From Afipia sp. (lineage in GTDB: Bacteria > Pseudomonadota > Alphaproteobacteria > Rhizobiales > Xanthobacteraceae): 64,000 nt of DNA. Both the position numbers and the translations under genes were made by a program. The notes under the pieces are model-generated. The model did not search any database. It was not told where the DNA came from and saw only the letters and a program-made list of their open reading frames with translations. This document shows, one piece after another, positions 8,408 through 16,718 of this stretch. The stretch covers positions 39,079 through 103,078 of the forward strand of contig JAFKER010000018.1 in NCBI GenBank assembly GCA_017308595.1, read 5' to 3'. Position 1 is the stretch's first letter, and each line of letters starts with the position of its first letter.

Positions 8408-9313
8408 ATGACCCCGCAGGCAGAACCGGAAAGCCAGTTTCTTGAACAACTTGGGCAGCGCGTCCGGACCATGCGCGCGCTACGCGGCATGTCACGTAAG
8501 GTGCTCGCCAAGGTTTCGGGAATTTCCGAGCGCTACATTGCCCAGCTCGAAAGCGGCAAGGGCAACGTCTCCATTGTCTTGCTGCGGCGGGTCGCGGCGG
8601 CCATGGGCGCCCCTGTCGAGGACATGATACCCACTGCGGAGACCGGCCCGGACTGGCTGGTGATCCGCGACCTGATGCGCAGCGCGACCCCGCAGCAGGT
8701 CGCCCACGCCAAGGAAATCCTCTCCGGTAATGGCGCTGCGCGCCACGGCGCTTTCGCCGGCATCGCGCTGATCGGCTTGCGCGGCGCAGGCAAATCGACT
8801 CTCGGCAAAATGCTCGCGAAGAAAATCGGCTGGACCTTTGTTGAGCTGAACAAGGACGTCGAGCAGCAGAACGGGCTGTCCGTCGCCGAGATCATCGCGC
8901 TTTACGGCCAGGAAGGTTTCCGCCGCATGGAACAGGCCGCGCTGGCGCAATTGCTCGAGCGCAAGTCGCCCGTGGTGCTGGCGACCGGCGGCGGCATCGT
9001 CTCCGAGCCGGTGACATTCGATCTCGTGCTGTCGTCGTTCTATACGGTATGGCTGCGGGCCGCGCCGGAAGAACACATGGGACGCGTGCGCAAACAGGGC
9101 GACCTGCGGCCGATGGCCGATGATCGCTCCGCCATGCAGGAACTGCGCACCATTCTGCTCAGCCGCGAACCGCTTTATGCACGCGCATCCGCGCAGGTCG
9201 ATACCGCAGGCCTCAATGTCGACGAAGCCGCACAGCGTCTTGCCGACACCGTTGAGCCGATTGTCGCAAAACAGTCCCAAACCGCAGCGCCCCGCGCCGT
9301 CGCCGCGCGATGA
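8408..9313 (+). CDS. boxR: BoxR/BzdR-type transcriptional regulator (XRE domain fused to shikimate-kinase-like domain)
   Basis: A 301-residue fusion characteristic of benzoyl-CoA-sensing regulators. Residues about 15-75 form an XRE-type helix-turn-helix (LGQRVRTMRALRGMSRKVLAK, then ERYIAQLESGKGN). A linker reaches to about 115. Residues about 116-285 resemble shikimate kinase, with Walker A GLRGAGKST and the shikimate-site-like EQAALAQLLE and ATGGGIV. In characterised relatives the kinase-like part binds benzoyl-CoA as inducer and lacks kinase function; that is family knowledge. It is divergent from the ligase, and its stop overlaps the next gene by 4 bp. Confidence 0.95.
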   Translation: MTPQAEPESQFLEQLGQRVRTMRALRGMSRKVLAKVSGISERYIAQLESGKGNVSIVLLRRVAAAMGAPVEDMIPTAETGPDWLVIRDLMRSATPQQVAHAKEILSGNGAARHGAFAGIALIGLRGAGKSTLGKMLAKKIGWTFVELNKDVEQQNGLSVAEIIALYGQEGFRRMEQAALAQLLERKSPVVLATGGGIVSEPVTFDLVLSSFYTVWLRAAPEEHMGRVRKQGDLRPMADDRSAMQELRTILLSREPLYARASAQVDTAGLNVDEAAQRLADTVEPIVAKQSQTAAPRAVAAR

Positions 9314-9831
9314 GCGCTGTTTCCGGCATCGCAATTGCCTCACCCAAACCGGTTGTATCCACGCTGGCGGACCTGCTTGCTGCACGCGGGTTCAGCGCGA
9401 CAGGTATGGTTGCGATCCGCAACACGCTGCACACCGATGATGTGTCGAACGACTTCCGCACGCTCGCCGACGTGATCGAGGCCAACGCCCTGCCGATGCT
9501 CGACCGGATGCAGGACGGACCGCGTATCGCGCACGATACGCTGGTGCTGTCGTTCGCCGCCCTCGACAACGCGCGCGCACGGCTGACGGGCTTTCGCCGC
9601 TTCCTGATGCGGCGCGAAGGCATCGTGCCGACGGACATCGTTTACGACTATGACGCCGCACACCTTCTGCACGCCTTCATCGCCCGCGCACAGACGCCGG
9701 TGTTCTATGATGCGTTCGATGAAGATGGGCTGGACGATCTGATCGGCAAGCTTGTGGTGCATTGGCCGCTGCCGCTGGAGCGGGATATTCTCAGGGCAGA
9801 CGACACGGGACTGACGGTCGCCGCCAGCTAG
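9310..9831 (+). CDS. Protein of unknown function, translationally coupled to boxR
   Basis: A 173-residue soluble protein whose ATG overlaps the boxR stop (ATGA at 9310-9313), so coupled translation is likely. No signal peptide or membrane segment is visible. Distinct stretches include ADLLAARGFSATGMVAIRNTL, DNARARLTGFRRFLMRREG and IVYDYDAAHLLHAFIARAQ. The composition is mixed alpha/beta with acidic clusters. I do not recognise the family. Context suggests a function in aromatic metabolism or its control. Its TAG stop overlaps the convergent livF stop. Confidence 0.75.
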   Translation: MSAVSGIAIASPKPVVSTLADLLAARGFSATGMVAIRNTLHTDDVSNDFRTLADVIEANALPMLDRMQDGPRIAHDTLVLSFAALDNARARLTGFRRFLMRREGIVPTDIVYDYDAAHLLHAFIARAQTPVFYDAFDEDGLDDLIGKLVVHWPLPLERDILRADDTGLTVAAS

Positions 9832-10538
9832 ACCCCCAGATGCTGTTCCAGCAGATCCTGCTTCTGCGCCAGTTCGGCAGGTGACCCGTCGAACACGATT
9901 GTCCCCTTCGACAGCATCACCATGCGATCGGCGATCCGGGACAGCGAGCGGAAATCCTTGTCGACCACCACGGTGGCAACGCCTTCGCCACGAATGATGC
10001 CAAGCGTTTTCCAGATATCCTTTGCCACCAGCGGCGCGAGACCTTCGGTCGCCTCATCGATCAGGATCAGATCGGGATTGGTCATCAGCGCGCGCCCGAT
10101 GGTGAGCATCTGCTGTTCACCGCCGGACAACTGATGACCACCGTTCCCGCGGCGCGCATGAAGACGCGGAAACAGCTCGTAGACTTTTTCCAGCGTCCAG
10201 ACCTTGCGCCCATCGACACCGGGCCGCGCCGCCATGACGAGATTTTCGACCACCGACAGCGAGCCGAACACGCCGCGTCCTTCCGGCACCAGCGCGACGC
10301 CTGCACGCGCGATCGCTTCAGGCGCCGCACGCATGATGTCCTGGCCGTTGAGATGAATCTGCCCGCGCCGCTCTGTAACGAGACCCATCAGCGAACGCAG
10401 CAGCGTCGTCTTGCCCATGCCGTTGCGGCCGAGCAGCGCCACCTGCTCACCTTTCCTGATCGAGAAGCCGATGCCATGCAGCACCTGCCCCGCGCCGTAG
10501 AACGCTTCGAGCTTCCGCACGTCGAGAAGTGCGCTCAT
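9828..10538 (-). CDS. livF: Branched-chain-type ABC transporter ATP-binding protein (LivF-like)
   Basis: A 236-residue ATPase of the LivF type. Walker A is GRNGMGKTT (about 37-45), the ABC signature is LSGGEQQ, Walker B is LILIDEATEG, and the switch histidine region is replaced by VVVDKDF, as in LivF proteins. It is the last gene of a five-gene importer unit (13456-14655 first) and overlaps livG by 4 bp. Placed beside benzoate catabolism, it probably energises uptake of an aromatic acid, as HmgDEFGH/Hba-type systems do. The substrate is inferred from position. Confidence 0.92.
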   Translation of the reverse strand: MSALLDVRKLEAFYGAGQVLHGIGFSIRKGEQVALLGRNGMGKTTLLRSLMGLVTERRGQIHLNGQDIMRAAPEAIARAGVALVPEGRGVFGSLSVVENLVMAARPGVDGRKVWTLEKVYELFPRLHARRGNGGHQLSGGEQQMLTIGRALMTNPDLILIDEATEGLAPLVAKDIWKTLGIIRGEGVATVVVDKDFRSLSRIADRMVMLSKGTIVFDGSPAELAQKQDLLEQHLGV

Positions 10539-11299
10539 GCCGCATCCTCCTCGTTTCCGAGATAGGCAAGCCGCACCGCCGGGTCGATACGCACATCCTG
10601 CGGCAGGCCGCTGGCGATGACATGACCGTCCGCCATCACGGTGAGGCGATCCGCCAGTTCGAACACCGCATCCATATCGTGCTCGACCACCAGCACGGCC
10701 CGGCCCTTTTTCAGCGATGCGATCAGATCGACCATCTTGCGCGCTTCGGATTGCCCCATTCCGGCAAGCGGCTCATCGAGCAGAATGATGCGCGGCTCCG
10801 TCGCCAGCACCATCGCGATCTCAAGCTGGCGCTGTTCGCCGTGCGACAGATGCATGGCGGTGATCTGCGCACGCGCGGTCAACCCGGCCTGCTCCAACGC
10901 CTCGCGGGTACGGCGATTGACGTCTGCATCGGACGTCACGTTACCGAACATTTTCAACGGTGATGCGGCATGCGCCTGCGCCGCCAGCCGCACATTTTCC
11001 TGCGCGCTGAACTGCGGGAAGATCGTGGTCTTCTGATAGGAGCGGCCTAGGCCTGAACGTGCACGGCGATCGGGCGCCAAACGTGTGATGTCGTTCGCGC
11101 CCAGCATGATTTCGCCCGCGCTGACAGACAGGTCACCGGACAACAGGTTGATCAGCGTCGACTTGCCCGCGCCGTTCGGCCCGATCACGGCATGAATCTC
11201 GCCGGTGTGAATATCCAGCGACACATCGGACACAGCCGTGAGACCGCCGAAATGCTTCTTCAGACCGATGGCGCGAAGCGCAATAGCCGGATCAGCCAT
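10535..11299 (-). CDS. livG: Branched-chain-type ABC transporter ATP-binding protein (LivG-like)
   Basis: A 254-residue LivG-type ATPase: Walker A GPNGAGKST, the long LivG-specific insert (RSYQKTTIFPQFSAQENV), signature LSHGEQRQ, Walker B IILLDEPLAGM, switch VVEHDMD. The ATG at 11299 was chosen because AAGGAGG lies just upstream; the longer open frame to 11404 reads through the palindromic repeat. It overlaps livF and the 3' end of livM, consistent with one polycistronic message. Confidence 0.93.
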   Translation of the reverse strand: MADPAIALRAIGLKKHFGGLTAVSDVSLDIHTGEIHAVIGPNGAGKSTLINLLSGDLSVSAGEIMLGANDITRLAPDRRARSGLGRSYQKTTIFPQFSAQENVRLAAQAHAASPLKMFGNVTSDADVNRRTREALEQAGLTARAQITAMHLSHGEQRQLEIAMVLATEPRIILLDEPLAGMGQSEARKMVDLIASLKKGRAVLVVEHDMDAVFELADRLTVMADGHVIASGLPQDVRIDPAVRLAYLGNEEDAA

Positions 11300-12359
11300 G
11301 TCCAGCCTCCTTCGCATCGTCATTGCGAGCGGACCGAAGCAAGCCACCTTTAGAAAGAATGGATTGCTTCGTCGCTGCGCTCCTCGCAATGACGGGAGAC
11401 GCATCCTTCTCCGGTAACACCATCTTCAGAAGATCGCGCACACCATTGGGCAGCGCCAGAACGATCAGAATGATGACAAGCCCCTCGACGAGCTTCCAGT
11501 GTTCGGTGGCCGCCTTCAAGACCTCCTCAAGTCCGATCAGCACCAGCGCGCCAACCAGCGGCCCGGCCACTGACCGCTGACCGCCGATCAGCACCATCAC
11601 AAGCACCGTGGCTGAAAGGTGCCAGCCCAGCATCTGCGGCGCGACAAAGCCAAACTGCGCGGCGGAAAAATATCCGGCAACACCCGCAATCGCGCCGGAG
11701 ATCACAAACGCTGTCAGCCGGACGCGAAACACCGGAAAGCCGAGCGCGCGGGCGCGGCGTTCATTGTCGCGCGCGGCCGCCAGAGCATGACCGAACGGCG
11801 AACGCACAATCGTCGTCAGAAGCGCGATCACGGCGACCAGAACAGCGAGGACGACGAAATAATACGTCAGCGGCTTTTCGAGATCGAACAACGTGATGTT
11901 GCCCAGCATCATCGACGGCTTGTTGTAGATGAAGGCACCGTCCGATCCGCCGGCGAACTTGCTGTCATGGAACAGGAAGAACAGCATCTCGCCGAACGCC
12001 AACGTCACCATGATGAAATAGATGCCGCGCGTACGCAGCGCGAGCGATCCGATGACCGCGGCGGCGGCGGCGGAGGCCGCGACCGCAAGCGGCAGCGTCC
12101 ACCACAGCGAGGCGGGATCATATTTCGGAGAGGCAAGCGCCAGCACGTAGCCCGCGATGCCGAAGAACGCCGCATGGCACAGGCTCACCAGCCCGCCATA
12201 GCCAACCACAAGATTGAGCGACATCGCCAGGACGCCCATCAGCAGCGTCTTGCTGGCGAATTGCACATAATAAGTCGGCACGACGAAAGGTAGCGCGATG
12301 GCGAGCGCGAGCAGGACCCCGGGGGCAAGCCACATGCGCTGGTGATGTTTCTCGGCCAT
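11292..12359 (-). CDS. livM: Branched-chain-type ABC transporter permease (LivM-like) with repeat-derived C-terminus
   Basis: A 355-residue inner-membrane permease with about 8-10 hydrophobic segments and the conserved LVVGYGGLVSLCHAAFFGIAG region of LivM. Residues 322-347 are encoded by the palindromic repeat at 11318-11394 and read VIARSAATKQS...LLRSARNDD, a peptide recognisable as translated intergenic repeat. The natural end was probably about 35 residues earlier, near LPNGVRDLLKMVLPEKDAS. The extension should lie on the cytoplasmic side and may be neutral. The gene starts 5 bp after livH ends. Confidence 0.92.
   Translation of the reverse strand: MAEKHHQRMWLAPGVLLALAIALPFVVPTYYVQFASKTLLMGVLAMSLNLVVGYGGLVSLCHAAFFGIAGYVLALASPKYDPASLWWTLPLAVAASAAAAAVIGSLALRTRGIYFIMVTLAFGEMLFFLFHDSKFAGGSDGAFIYNKPSMMLGNITLFDLEKPLTYYFVVLAVLVAVIALLTTIVRSPFGHALAAARDNERRARALGFPVFRVRLTAFVISGAIAGVAGYFSAAQFGFVAPQMLGWHLSATVLVMVLIGGQRSVAGPLVGALVLIGLEEVLKAATEHWKLVEGLVIILIVLALPNGVRDLLKMVLPEKDASPVIARSAATKQSILSKGGLLRSARNDDAKEAGHG
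11318..11394. repeat. Palindromic repeat embedded in the livM 3' coding end
   Basis: The arms CGTCATTGCGAG (11318-11329) and CTCGCAATGACG (11383-11394) are perfectly complementary. Inner arms GAAGCAA (about 11336) and TTGCTTC (11364-11370) extend the cruciform. The element is 77 bp and open in the livM frame. It belongs to the widespread 'cgtcattgcgag' repeat type of alphaproteobacteria. It also lies just upstream of the livG ribosome binding site. Confidence 0.85.
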
Positions 12360-12364
12360 GCGCG

Positions 12365-13237
12365 TTAGACCTCCCGCCGCCCGAGAATGCCGTTCGGTCT
12401 CCAGAGCAGAACTGCGGCCATCAGCACATAGATCAACACGCTCGACACGCTCGGGAAGAATACCTTGCCGAACGTATCGGTCAGACCGATCAGCAACGCG
12501 CCGATGGCTGCGCCGCCGATCGAACCGATGCCCCCAAGCACCACGACGACGAAGGACAGAATAAGCATGCTGTCGCCCATGCCGGGATAGACGGTCGACA
12601 CCGGCGCAACGATAATGCCGGCAAGCGCAGCAAGCGCGATGCCGACTGCGAACACGTAACGGTTCACGGTGTCGAAATTGATGCCAAGGGTCCGCGTCAT
12701 CTCGCGGTTCTCCGCGCCAGCGCGCACGATCATCCCGATCTTGGTGCGGGTAATCACCAGATAGATGATGACCGCCGCCACCAGACAGAACGCACAGATC
12801 GCGAGGCGATAAACGGGATAGGACAGATTGTCAGTGAGCTGGATCGCGCCGCGCAATCCTTCCGGCGGCAGCACCGAATGGACATCCTTGCCGAACAGCA
12901 ATTGCCTGACTTCGTCGATGACAAGGATCAGGCCGAACGACAGCAGCACCTGAACCAGATGATCGCGGCCGTAAAGCCTGCGGATGAAGACATTCTCCAG
13001 CAGCAGGCCCACGACAAAGGCAATGGCGACGCCTCCGGCGAGGGCCACCCAGAAACTGCCGGTGTAAGCTGCGATCCAATAGGCCAGATACGCACCCAGC
13101 ATGTAAAAAGCGCCGTGCGCCAGATTGATCACGCCGAGGATGCCGAACACCAGCGTCAAGCCGCTGGCGACCAGAAACAGGACCATCCCATACTGAATGG
13201 CATTCAGAAGCTGAACGCCGAGGGTTACGAGGTCCAT
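12365..13237 (-). CDS. livH: Branched-chain-type ABC transporter permease (LivH-like)
   Basis: A 290-residue polytopic permease with eight or so hydrophobic helices. The LivH-type N-terminal stretch VLFLVASGLTLVFGILGVIN is followed by LAHGAFYMLGAYLAYW. The cytoplasmic coupling motif region RAGAENREMTRTLGIN and the C-terminal LLWRPNGILGRREV are typical of the family. It pairs with LivM to form the translocation path. It is separated from the binding-protein gene by a 218-bp gap containing an inverted repeat. Confidence 0.93.
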   Translation of the reverse strand: MDLVTLGVQLLNAIQYGMVLFLVASGLTLVFGILGVINLAHGAFYMLGAYLAYWIAAYTGSFWVALAGGVAIAFVVGLLLENVFIRRLYGRDHLVQVLLSFGLILVIDEVRQLLFGKDVHSVLPPEGLRGAIQLTDNLSYPVYRLAICAFCLVAAVIIYLVITRTKIGMIVRAGAENREMTRTLGINFDTVNRYVFAVGIALAALAGIIVAPVSTVYPGMGDSMLILSFVVVVLGGIGSIGGAAIGALLIGLTDTFGKVFFPSVSSVLIYVLMAAVLLWRPNGILGRREV

Positions 13238-13280
13238 TCACTATATCCCGTCAGAAAAAGCGGCATGAACTACATACACA

Positions 13281-13407
13281 ATGTCGTCCCCGCGAGGGCG
13301 GGGACCCATACTCCCTGAATCCGCGCTTCCCGCAAATATGCTGATGCCGATTCCATGTAAACCGTCAGCCACGGTGGTTATGGTCCCCGCCTTCGCGGGG
13401 ACGACAT
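13281..13407. repeat. Long inverted repeat between livK and livH
   Basis: The arms at 13281-13306 and 13382-13407 are complementary at 25 of 26 positions. Each arm is itself a hairpin (CCCCGC...GCGGGG). The 75-bp interior holds no gene. Located directly after the binding-protein gene, it could cause partial termination or mRNA stabilisation so that the binding protein is made in excess over the permeases, as in many ABC importers. That role is inferred. Confidence 0.8.
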
Positions 13408-13455
13408 CCAGTGAAAAACCGCAGCCCGTTTTGAGCGCGTCGACCGGCCAGAGCC

Positions 13456-14655
13456 TTACGTCAACTTGCAGCCGCGCGCCGGATCATCGACAGCGCTCTG
13501 CGCGATCGCCACCATTTCATTGCGGCCGTTGCGCACTTCACGCAGATAGATGTTCTGAATCGGGTTATGCGCCTTATTGAAGGACAGCGGCCCGCGCGGA
13601 CTGTCGATCTTCGCCGCCCCCATCGCGGCGATCATCTTGTCCTGCGCCTTGGCGTCGCCGCCAGCCGCCGTCAGGCCTATGTCGAACAGCGCCGCTGCGT
13701 CATAACCCTGCACCGCATAGATGTCACCGTCGTTGCCGGTCTTGGCCTTGAACGCTTTCAGGAACGCGACGTTGGCCGGATTATCGAGATTGTCGGCATA
13801 ATGCAGTGTGGTCTTGATGCCGTTGGCAGCCTCTCCCTGCGCCGCAATGGTGCCGTCGGTGAGGAAACCTGCACCGTAGAGCGGAATGGTCTTGTTGAGA
13901 CCCGCCGCCGCATAATCCTTGACGAACTTCACGGCGCCGCCACCGGCGAAGAAGGAGAACACCGCATCCGGTTTCAGGGTTGCGATGCGGGTAATCAGCG
14001 CCTGGAATTCGACCTCCGGGAACGGCAGCGTCAGATCCTCGACAATCTTGCCGCCTGACTTGGTGAAGTTCTCCGAGAATGCGCTGATCATTTCCGCGCC
14101 TGCGGTGTAGCGCCAGGTGATGGTGACGACATTCTTGATACCGCCATCGACCAGCACCTTGCCGGCGGGGTAAGTGGTCTGCCAGTTCGAGAACGAGGTG
14201 CGGAAGATATTCGGCGCGCACATCGGGCCGGTCGCGTCGTTGGCACCCGCGTTCGGAATGATGAGCATGGTCTTGGTATCCCGCGCCACCTTCACCATCG
14301 CCATGGCGACACCGGAATGCACGGTGCCGACCACGACATCGACTTTCTCGCGCCCGACCAGGCGGTTCATGTTGTCGGTCGCGGCTTCCGGCTTGGATTC
14401 ATCGTCCACCTTGATGAACTGCACCTCGCGGCCACCGAGCTTGAGGCCCTTCTGCTGATAATAAAGCTCAAAGCCGTTATCGATGAACTGGCCGAGCTTC
14501 GCGAAGGTGCCGGTATAGGGCAGCATCAGGCCGACCTTCAAAGGCGCGTTCTGCGCAATCGCGGGGCTGAACAGACGCGGCGAGACCGCAAGCGTCGCCG
14601 CGCCCGCCGCACCCGACAACAGCGTCCTGCGGCTTATCTTCATGATCTTGGACAT
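13456..14655 (-). CDS. livK: ABC transporter substrate-binding protein (LivK/aromatic-acid type)
   Basis: A 399-residue periplasmic binding protein of Leu/Ile/Val-BP type. The N-terminus has a Tat-like signal (KISRRTLLSGAAGAATLAV, cleavage probably after AIAQ near residue 34). The mature start is APLKVGLMLPYTGTFAKLGQ. The ligand-contact areas (TVHSGVAMAM, NAGANDATGP) follow the family. The ATG at 14655 follows GGAGGGAG. It is first in the importer unit, upstream of livH. The neighbourhood of benzoate genes favours an aromatic acid ligand over amino acids, but the pocket cannot be read from sequence alone. Confidence 0.92.
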   Translation of the reverse strand: MSKIMKISRRTLLSGAAGAATLAVSPRLFSPAIAQNAPLKVGLMLPYTGTFAKLGQFIDNGFELYYQQKGLKLGGREVQFIKVDDESKPEAATDNMNRLVGREKVDVVVGTVHSGVAMAMVKVARDTKTMLIIPNAGANDATGPMCAPNIFRTSFSNWQTTYPAGKVLVDGGIKNVVTITWRYTAGAEMISAFSENFTKSGGKIVEDLTLPFPEVEFQALITRIATLKPDAVFSFFAGGGAVKFVKDYAAAGLNKTIPLYGAGFLTDGTIAAQGEAANGIKTTLHYADNLDNPANVAFLKAFKAKTGNDGDIYAVQGYDAAALFDIGLTAAGGDAKAQDKMIAAMGAAKIDSPRGPLSFNKAHNPIQNIYLREVRNGRNEMVAIAQSAVDDPARGCKLT

Positions 14656-14858
14656 TGTGGCTCCCTCCGGTTCTTATGTTTTGATTTCGATCGTCCCGGC
14701 GTTTTAACCGGCTTGTTTCTCAGACCCATGTCTTCGTGGATTTGCCCGGACCCTGCATCCTGATGCCGTCCCGCAAACCGCGTCCGCCGCAGCGCGTGCA
14801 AAGTCCCGATTGCTGCACGCACGGCCTCACATTTTCAATGCCGGTGTTTTGCGGCCGG

Positions 14859-16718
14859 TCAAGCCGGACATCCGATCCAGTGGCCGCATCCATTGTCATC
14901 GAGCCTTTCGATATCGGCGAAGCGGCGGGTCAGGACCGCACGCTGATTGATATACCCCTTGTCGGTGATCTCGCCGTCATCCACCGACGGCAGATCCGCC
15001 AGCAGCAGCGCGCGGGTGGCGAAACTCGACGATCCTCCGCCATTTGCCTTCAGCCGGGCAAGACCCTGCGCCACCGCGTCGCGGACGGCGGACGCGCGCA
15101 GAACATCGGCGATGTCGGCATCGGGCAGCTTCGCCAGCGCCCGGCAGGCGGGGATGTTCGGGAACACCAGAAAGCGCACCTCGTCCTTGTCGTGGCCGGT
15201 CACCACGATGTCCTGTGCGATCGGCGCAAGCGCAGTTATGCCTGCGATCCGCAAGGTGCCGACACTGACCCATGTGCCCGATGTCAGCTTGAAATCTTCC
15301 GCCACACGGCCGTCGAAGAACAGTCCGAGTTCGGGGCGCGCGTTGTCCGCAAGGACCATCGCATCGCCCATCATATAGAAGCCGTCGGCATCGAACGCCT
15401 TCGCGGTCTGCTCCGGCGCTTTCCAGTACCCCGGCGTGACGTTCGGGCCACGCACCCGCGCCTCCAGCTTGTCGCCGGTGGGCACCAGCTTGATTTCAGT
15501 GCCGGGAACCGGCACGCCGATATTGCCGGAGCGCTGCGCCTGGAAATGACAGTCGGTCGCGAGCGGCGCAGTTTCAGTCGCGCCCCAGGCCGACACCATC
15601 GGCACCGCGTGGCCGACAGTGGCGACGGAGAGCGCTTCCAGCGCGTCCCACAGATTCTGCGGCAACGCCGCCGCTGCGTAGAACAGCAGCTTCACCTCGG
15701 AGAAAAAACGCCGGCGCAGATCATCGTCCTCGCGCAGCGCGGCGATCAGCATGTCGTAGCCGCGCGGCACATTGAAATAGACCGTGGGGATCACGTCGCG
15801 CAGGTTTGCGAGCGACAGCGCGAACAGGCCGGGCGCGGGTTTGCCGCTGTCGATGTAAAGCGTTCCGCCGTTACGCAGCACGCAATTGAAATTGTGATTG
15901 GCGCCGAACGTGTGGCTCCATGGCAGCCAGTCGAGCGTGACAAGACCGGCATCGCCCAGGAACGGCCAGGTTTGTGCTTTCGCAGCCTGATTGGACGTCA
16001 GCATACGCTGGGTGTTGATCACCGCCTTGGGTGCGCCGGTCGAACCCGACGTAAACAGGAATTTCGCGATGGTGTCGTGATCGATGGCCGCGAAGGCGCG
16101 GGCGACGTCCGGGGTTTCCGCCGCCGCCGTCAGCGAAGAGAACGCAATCACGCCATCGAACCCGTCGGGATCGCCGGCAACCACGATCGCCGAGTGCGAC
16201 GAGGCAATCGCATTCAGCGCGGGCGCGAACATTTTTGCGCTCGAAACATAAATCGCGCCGGGATCGAGCAACGCGATCATGCTTTTCAGCTTGTCGAAAT
16301 CTTTCGAAACCAGCGAATAGGCCGGGGACACCGGCGCGGCGGGCACGCCGACATGCAGCGCCGCCAGCATGAAGATCGCATGGTCGACGGAGTTGTCGGA
16401 GAGAATGACCAGCGGACGCTCCGGGCTCATGCCCTGCGCCAGAATCCACGACGCCGCCGCCCGTACCCGCCGCAACGCGTCGCGATAGGTGAGTTTCGTC
16501 CACGGCAGATCAGCGCCGGCACGTTCAGCGAGGAAAACCGTATCGGGCGCTTCGCGCGCCCACTGCTCCAGCCAGTCGCCGACACAGCGCGCGAACGGCT
16601 GCAAGGGCGTCGCCGACTTCAACCAAATGCTGCCATCGGCTCTGCGGTCGGCAACGATTTCGGGACGAGCGAACAGCGCCTGTGCGCTCGCCAGCCGATG
16701 AACGGCTGCAGCCGTCAT
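14859..16718 (-). CDS. Feruloyl-CoA synthetase-like AMP-dependent acyl-CoA ligase
   Basis: A 619-residue AMP-forming ligase. The P-loop is LFTSGSTGAPKAVINTQRML, the adenylate motif is AWGATETAP, and the hinge region is MGDAMVLADNARPELGLFFDGR. Length and the N-terminal layout (LEQWAREAPDTVFLAERAG, then YSLVSKDFDKLKSMI) match feruloyl-CoA synthetases more than benzoate-CoA ligases. A canonical C-terminal catalytic lysine motif (PxxxxGK) is not obvious, as in that subfamily. Its promoter carries the same 12-mer and -35 flank as boxC. It could activate a cinnamic or benzoic acid derivative feeding the box pathway. Confidence 0.8.
   Translation of the reverse strand: MTAAAVHRLASAQALFARPEIVADRRADGSIWLKSATPLQPFARCVGDWLEQWAREAPDTVFLAERAGADLPWTKLTYRDALRRVRAAASWILAQGMSPERPLVILSDNSVDHAIFMLAALHVGVPAAPVSPAYSLVSKDFDKLKSMIALLDPGAIYVSSAKMFAPALNAIASSHSAIVVAGDPDGFDGVIAFSSLTAAAETPDVARAFAAIDHDTIAKFLFTSGSTGAPKAVINTQRMLTSNQAAKAQTWPFLGDAGLVTLDWLPWSHTFGANHNFNCVLRNGGTLYIDSGKPAPGLFALSLANLRDVIPTVYFNVPRGYDMLIAALREDDDLRRRFFSEVKLLFYAAAALPQNLWDALEALSVATVGHAVPMVSAWGATETAPLATDCHFQAQRSGNIGVPVPGTEIKLVPTGDKLEARVRGPNVTPGYWKAPEQTAKAFDADGFYMMGDAMVLADNARPELGLFFDGRVAEDFKLTSGTWVSVGTLRIAGITALAPIAQDIVVTGHDKDEVRFLVFPNIPACRALAKLPDADIADVLRASAVRDAVAQGLARLKANGGGSSSFATRALLLADLPSVDDGEITDKGYINQRAVLTRRFADIERLDDNGCGHWIGCPA

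Noticed and set aside
14656-14858. A BoxR-type operator in front of the livK importer unit
   Set aside because: No match to GAATWATAATKC was found on either strand in this gap, so regulation of the importer by the same factor is not supported by sequence.
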